Positions 62,714-64,000 of a stretch of 64,000 bases of DNA are shown in pieces (within the stretch, counting starts at the first letter, position 1; each line of letters opens with the position of its first letter). Both the position numbers and the translations under genes were made by a program. The stretch is taken from positions 21,163-85,162 of the forward strand of contig NZ_JANTYU010000009.1 in the NCBI RefSeq assembly GCF_024806835.1, given 5' to 3'. The notes beneath the pieces are model-generated. The model was not told the DNA's origin and searched no databases. It was given only the letters and a program-made list of their open reading frames with translations. Origin of the DNA: Xanthomonas sp. 3793. GTDB lineage: Bacteria > Pseudomonadota > Gammaproteobacteria > Xanthomonadales > Xanthomonadaceae.

Positions 62714-63529
62714 TCAACGCTGGCAATTGCCGCACCACACCGTCGCGCGCTGTCCAATCGTTGCGTGTTTCAAGGTCCGCCCGCACTGCTTGCAGGGCTC
62801 GCCCTCGCGGCCGTAGACCGTCAATTCCTGCTCGAAATAGCCAGGCGCGCCGTCCGGACTGATGAAGTCGCGCAACGTCGTGCCACCACGCTGGATCGCG
62901 TAACCCAAGATTTCCTTTACCGCGGTCGACAGGCTCCGGTACCGCTCAAGCGACACTTTGCCAGCCTCGCGCAGCGGGCTGATTCCCGCACGATGCAGGC
63001 TCTCGGCTGCGTAGATATTACCGACGCCAACAACCACTGCCTGATCCATCAGAAAGGTCTTGACCGCAGCACGACGGCCGCGCGACAGCGCATAAAGATA
63101 ATCGCCAGTAAATGCTTCTGATAATGGCTCCGGACCCAACGCCGCAAGCAACTCGTGCACCTGTGTGTCGGATTGCCACAACAGGCAACCGAACCGGCGC
63201 GGGTCGTTGAAGCGCAGCACGCGGCCGTTTTCCAGGCTGACATCCACATGATCATGTGCGCGCGGCAAGGTGTCTCCGGGCAGCACACGCAGGCTTCCGG
63301 ACATTCCCAGATGCAGCAACGCGCTACCGCCGGCATCGGTATCCATCAACAGGTACTTTGCACGTCGACGCACCTGCGTGATGGTGGCTCCAGGGAGCAG
63401 GCGCTCGATCTGCTCGGCAATCGGCCAACGCAAGTCCGGACGACGCAGAATGACCCCATGGATGCGCTGCCCGACCAAATGCGGCGCAAGCCCGCGCACG
63501 GTAGTTTCGACTTCGGGCAACTCGGGCAT
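62714..63529 (-). CDS. mutM: Formamidopyrimidine-DNA glycosylase
   Basis: A 271-residue base-excision repair enzyme removing 8-oxoguanine. The start ATG 63529 gives the strictly conserved N-terminus PELPEVETT, in which Pro2 is the nucleophile and Glu3 essential. Further signatures: the conserved Lys near residue 57 (RAKYLLMDT), DHVDVSLENGRVLRFNDPRRFG, VGNIYAAESLHRAGISP (about 170), and the C-terminal zinc finger C-x2-C-x16-C-x2-C (CKQC ... WCGNC). Confidence 0.97.
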   Translation of the reverse strand: MPELPEVETTVRGLAPHLVGQRIHGVILRRPDLRWPIAEQIERLLPGATITQVRRRAKYLLMDTDAGGSALLHLGMSGSLRVLPGDTLPRAHDHVDVSLENGRVLRFNDPRRFGCLLWQSDTQVHELLAALGPEPLSEAFTGDYLYALSRGRRAAVKTFLMDQAVVVGVGNIYAAESLHRAGISPLREAGKVSLERYRSLSTAVKEILGYAIQRGGTTLRDFISPDGAPGYFEQELTVYGREGEPCKQCGRTLKHATIGQRATVWCGNCQR

Positions 63530-63905
63530 CGCGGCATCCAGAAACAGCCGGTCATGTCCCGGCACAGCACCATATGGAGGTCTGCTCGCTGAAAAGCAAT
63601 CAGGAACTGGGAGAAGTGGTCGGTGGTGGTCTGTTGGCGACGCGTGCAGAGCGAGGCGCTAGCGCAGGCGCAGGCAGCACGTGGCTGCACCTACCTGCCG
63701 AGGGCAGGGTCATGCCATTGCTGACGGGTATCGGCGCCAGTACCGCCCTGCAGGCGGCAGTGGGATACGATCAGGTCGCGATGGATACGCATCATCGCCC
63801 CTGCATTGCCGCCATGCGCAATGTTGCCTCCGGGTGTAACTGGCGGCGCAGGACGACCGCAATGCACAGCAGCACGCGTCAAGGAACTTCCCCCCAGAAG
63901 CCGCC
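63530..63905. other. Gap between mutM and the rRNA terminator
   Basis: A 376-bp stretch. It is upstream of mutM and downstream of the leftward rRNA operon. A 120-codon rightward frame (63574-63936) has poor codon use and runs through the rRNA terminator; it is not annotated. The mutM promoter should lie here, but no clear boxes were found. Confidence 0.5.
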
Positions 63906-63943
63906 CAAAAAGAAACCCTCAGTCCTGATGGACTGAGGGTTTC
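63906..63943 (-). terminator. Rho-independent terminator of the rRNA operon
   Basis: On the minus strand a perfect 13-bp stem (GAAACCCTCAGTC and complement) with a 6-base loop is followed by TTTTTGGGCGG. It lies just downstream of the 5S rRNA end. Confidence 0.92.
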
Positions 63944-63950
63944 GGGTAAA

Positions 63951-64000
63951 GCCCCTGGCGATGACCTACTCTCGCATGGCTTGAGCCACACTACCATCGG
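63951..64000 (-). rRNA. 5S ribosomal RNA, 3' part (continues beyond window)
   Basis: On the minus strand the sequence CCGATGGTAGTGTGGCTCAA...CCATGCGAGAGTAGGTCATCGCCAGG matches the end of bacterial 5S rRNA, including the conserved CATGCGAGAGTAGG of loop E/helix IV. The 5' part and the 23S and 16S genes should lie to the right, outside the window. Confidence 0.95.

Noticed and set aside
63574..63936. 120-codon rightward frame left of the 5S rRNA
   Set aside because: It runs through the rRNA terminator, has no ribosome-binding site and shows poor codon use.

Overview
The window looks like a chromosomal stretch of a Xanthomonas species, probably of the citri/axonopodis/vesicatoria type. The supporting signs are high GC with strong third-position bias, large TonB-dependent receptor loci for plant carbohydrates, a perfect copy of the 14-bp xyl-box I know from Xanthomonas xylan-utilisation genes, short extragenic palindromic repeats of xanthomonad type, and small families seen mostly in this genus. 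The species call is an inference; no marker here was compared against a database.

Layout. (1) 1-18.3 kb is a glucuronoxylan-utilisation locus. On the minus strand lie exuT, a GH10 xylanase, uxaC and a GH2 enzyme, followed by an unknown secreted protein, a second GH10 xylanase and an SMP-30 lactonase lipoprotein. A partial kelch-repeat gene is at the left edge. Divergent from exuT are a TonB receptor, a GPH-type sugar symporter and a GH43 enzyme. The 443-bp divergent intergenic region carries two xyl-boxes. (2) 18.4-24.2 kb holds small genes: a DUF6058-like protein, a lipocalin, an RraB-like protein, an XAC0095-like protein with a structured leader, a low-GC lipoprotein, a BamE-like secreted protein, a YdcH-like protein and a medium-chain reductase. 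It also holds several extragenic repeats. (3) 24.3-28.4 kb holds plsB coupled to a lipoprotein gene. A three-unit tandem array lies downstream, and its units carry copies of the plsB 3' end. (4) 28.6-38 kb is a second carbohydrate-type module: a LacI regulator, two tandem 1010-residue Oar-like TonB receptors with a shared leader, and a flavin-dependent tryptophan halogenase. (5) 38-41.6 kb holds an AT-rich insert with one secreted protein, then pyrF, an acid phosphatase lipoprotein, and yceH.

(6) 41.7-53.1 kb is the most interesting part: two divergent, tightly packed operons. The leftward one matches the uncharacterised STM4011-STM4015 set: two radical SAM enzymes, an alkaline-phosphatase-fold hydrolase, an ATP-grasp-like protein and a leucine-rich-repeat protein. 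The rightward one is a MoxR-vWA-beta-propeller ternary system: a MoxR AAA+ ATPase, a small partner, a vWA-like/propeller protein and a bpX6-like/propeller protein. Family names are from memory of motif patterns. (7) 53.1-64 kb is ordinary genome: a DUF4272 protein, a GNAT acetyltransferase, rep helicase, tdk, a GAF histidine kinase, opgD, a DUF4380-like protein and mutM. It ends in the terminator and 3' end of a leftward rRNA operon (5S).

In the xylan locus, the TonB receptor probably takes xylo-oligosaccharides through the outer membrane. The two GH10 enzymes, GH43 and GH2 trim them in or outside the periplasm. GPH and ExuT move pentosides and hexuronates across the inner membrane, and UxaC starts hexuronate catabolism. 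No tRNA gene, insertion sequence or CRISPR array was recognised.
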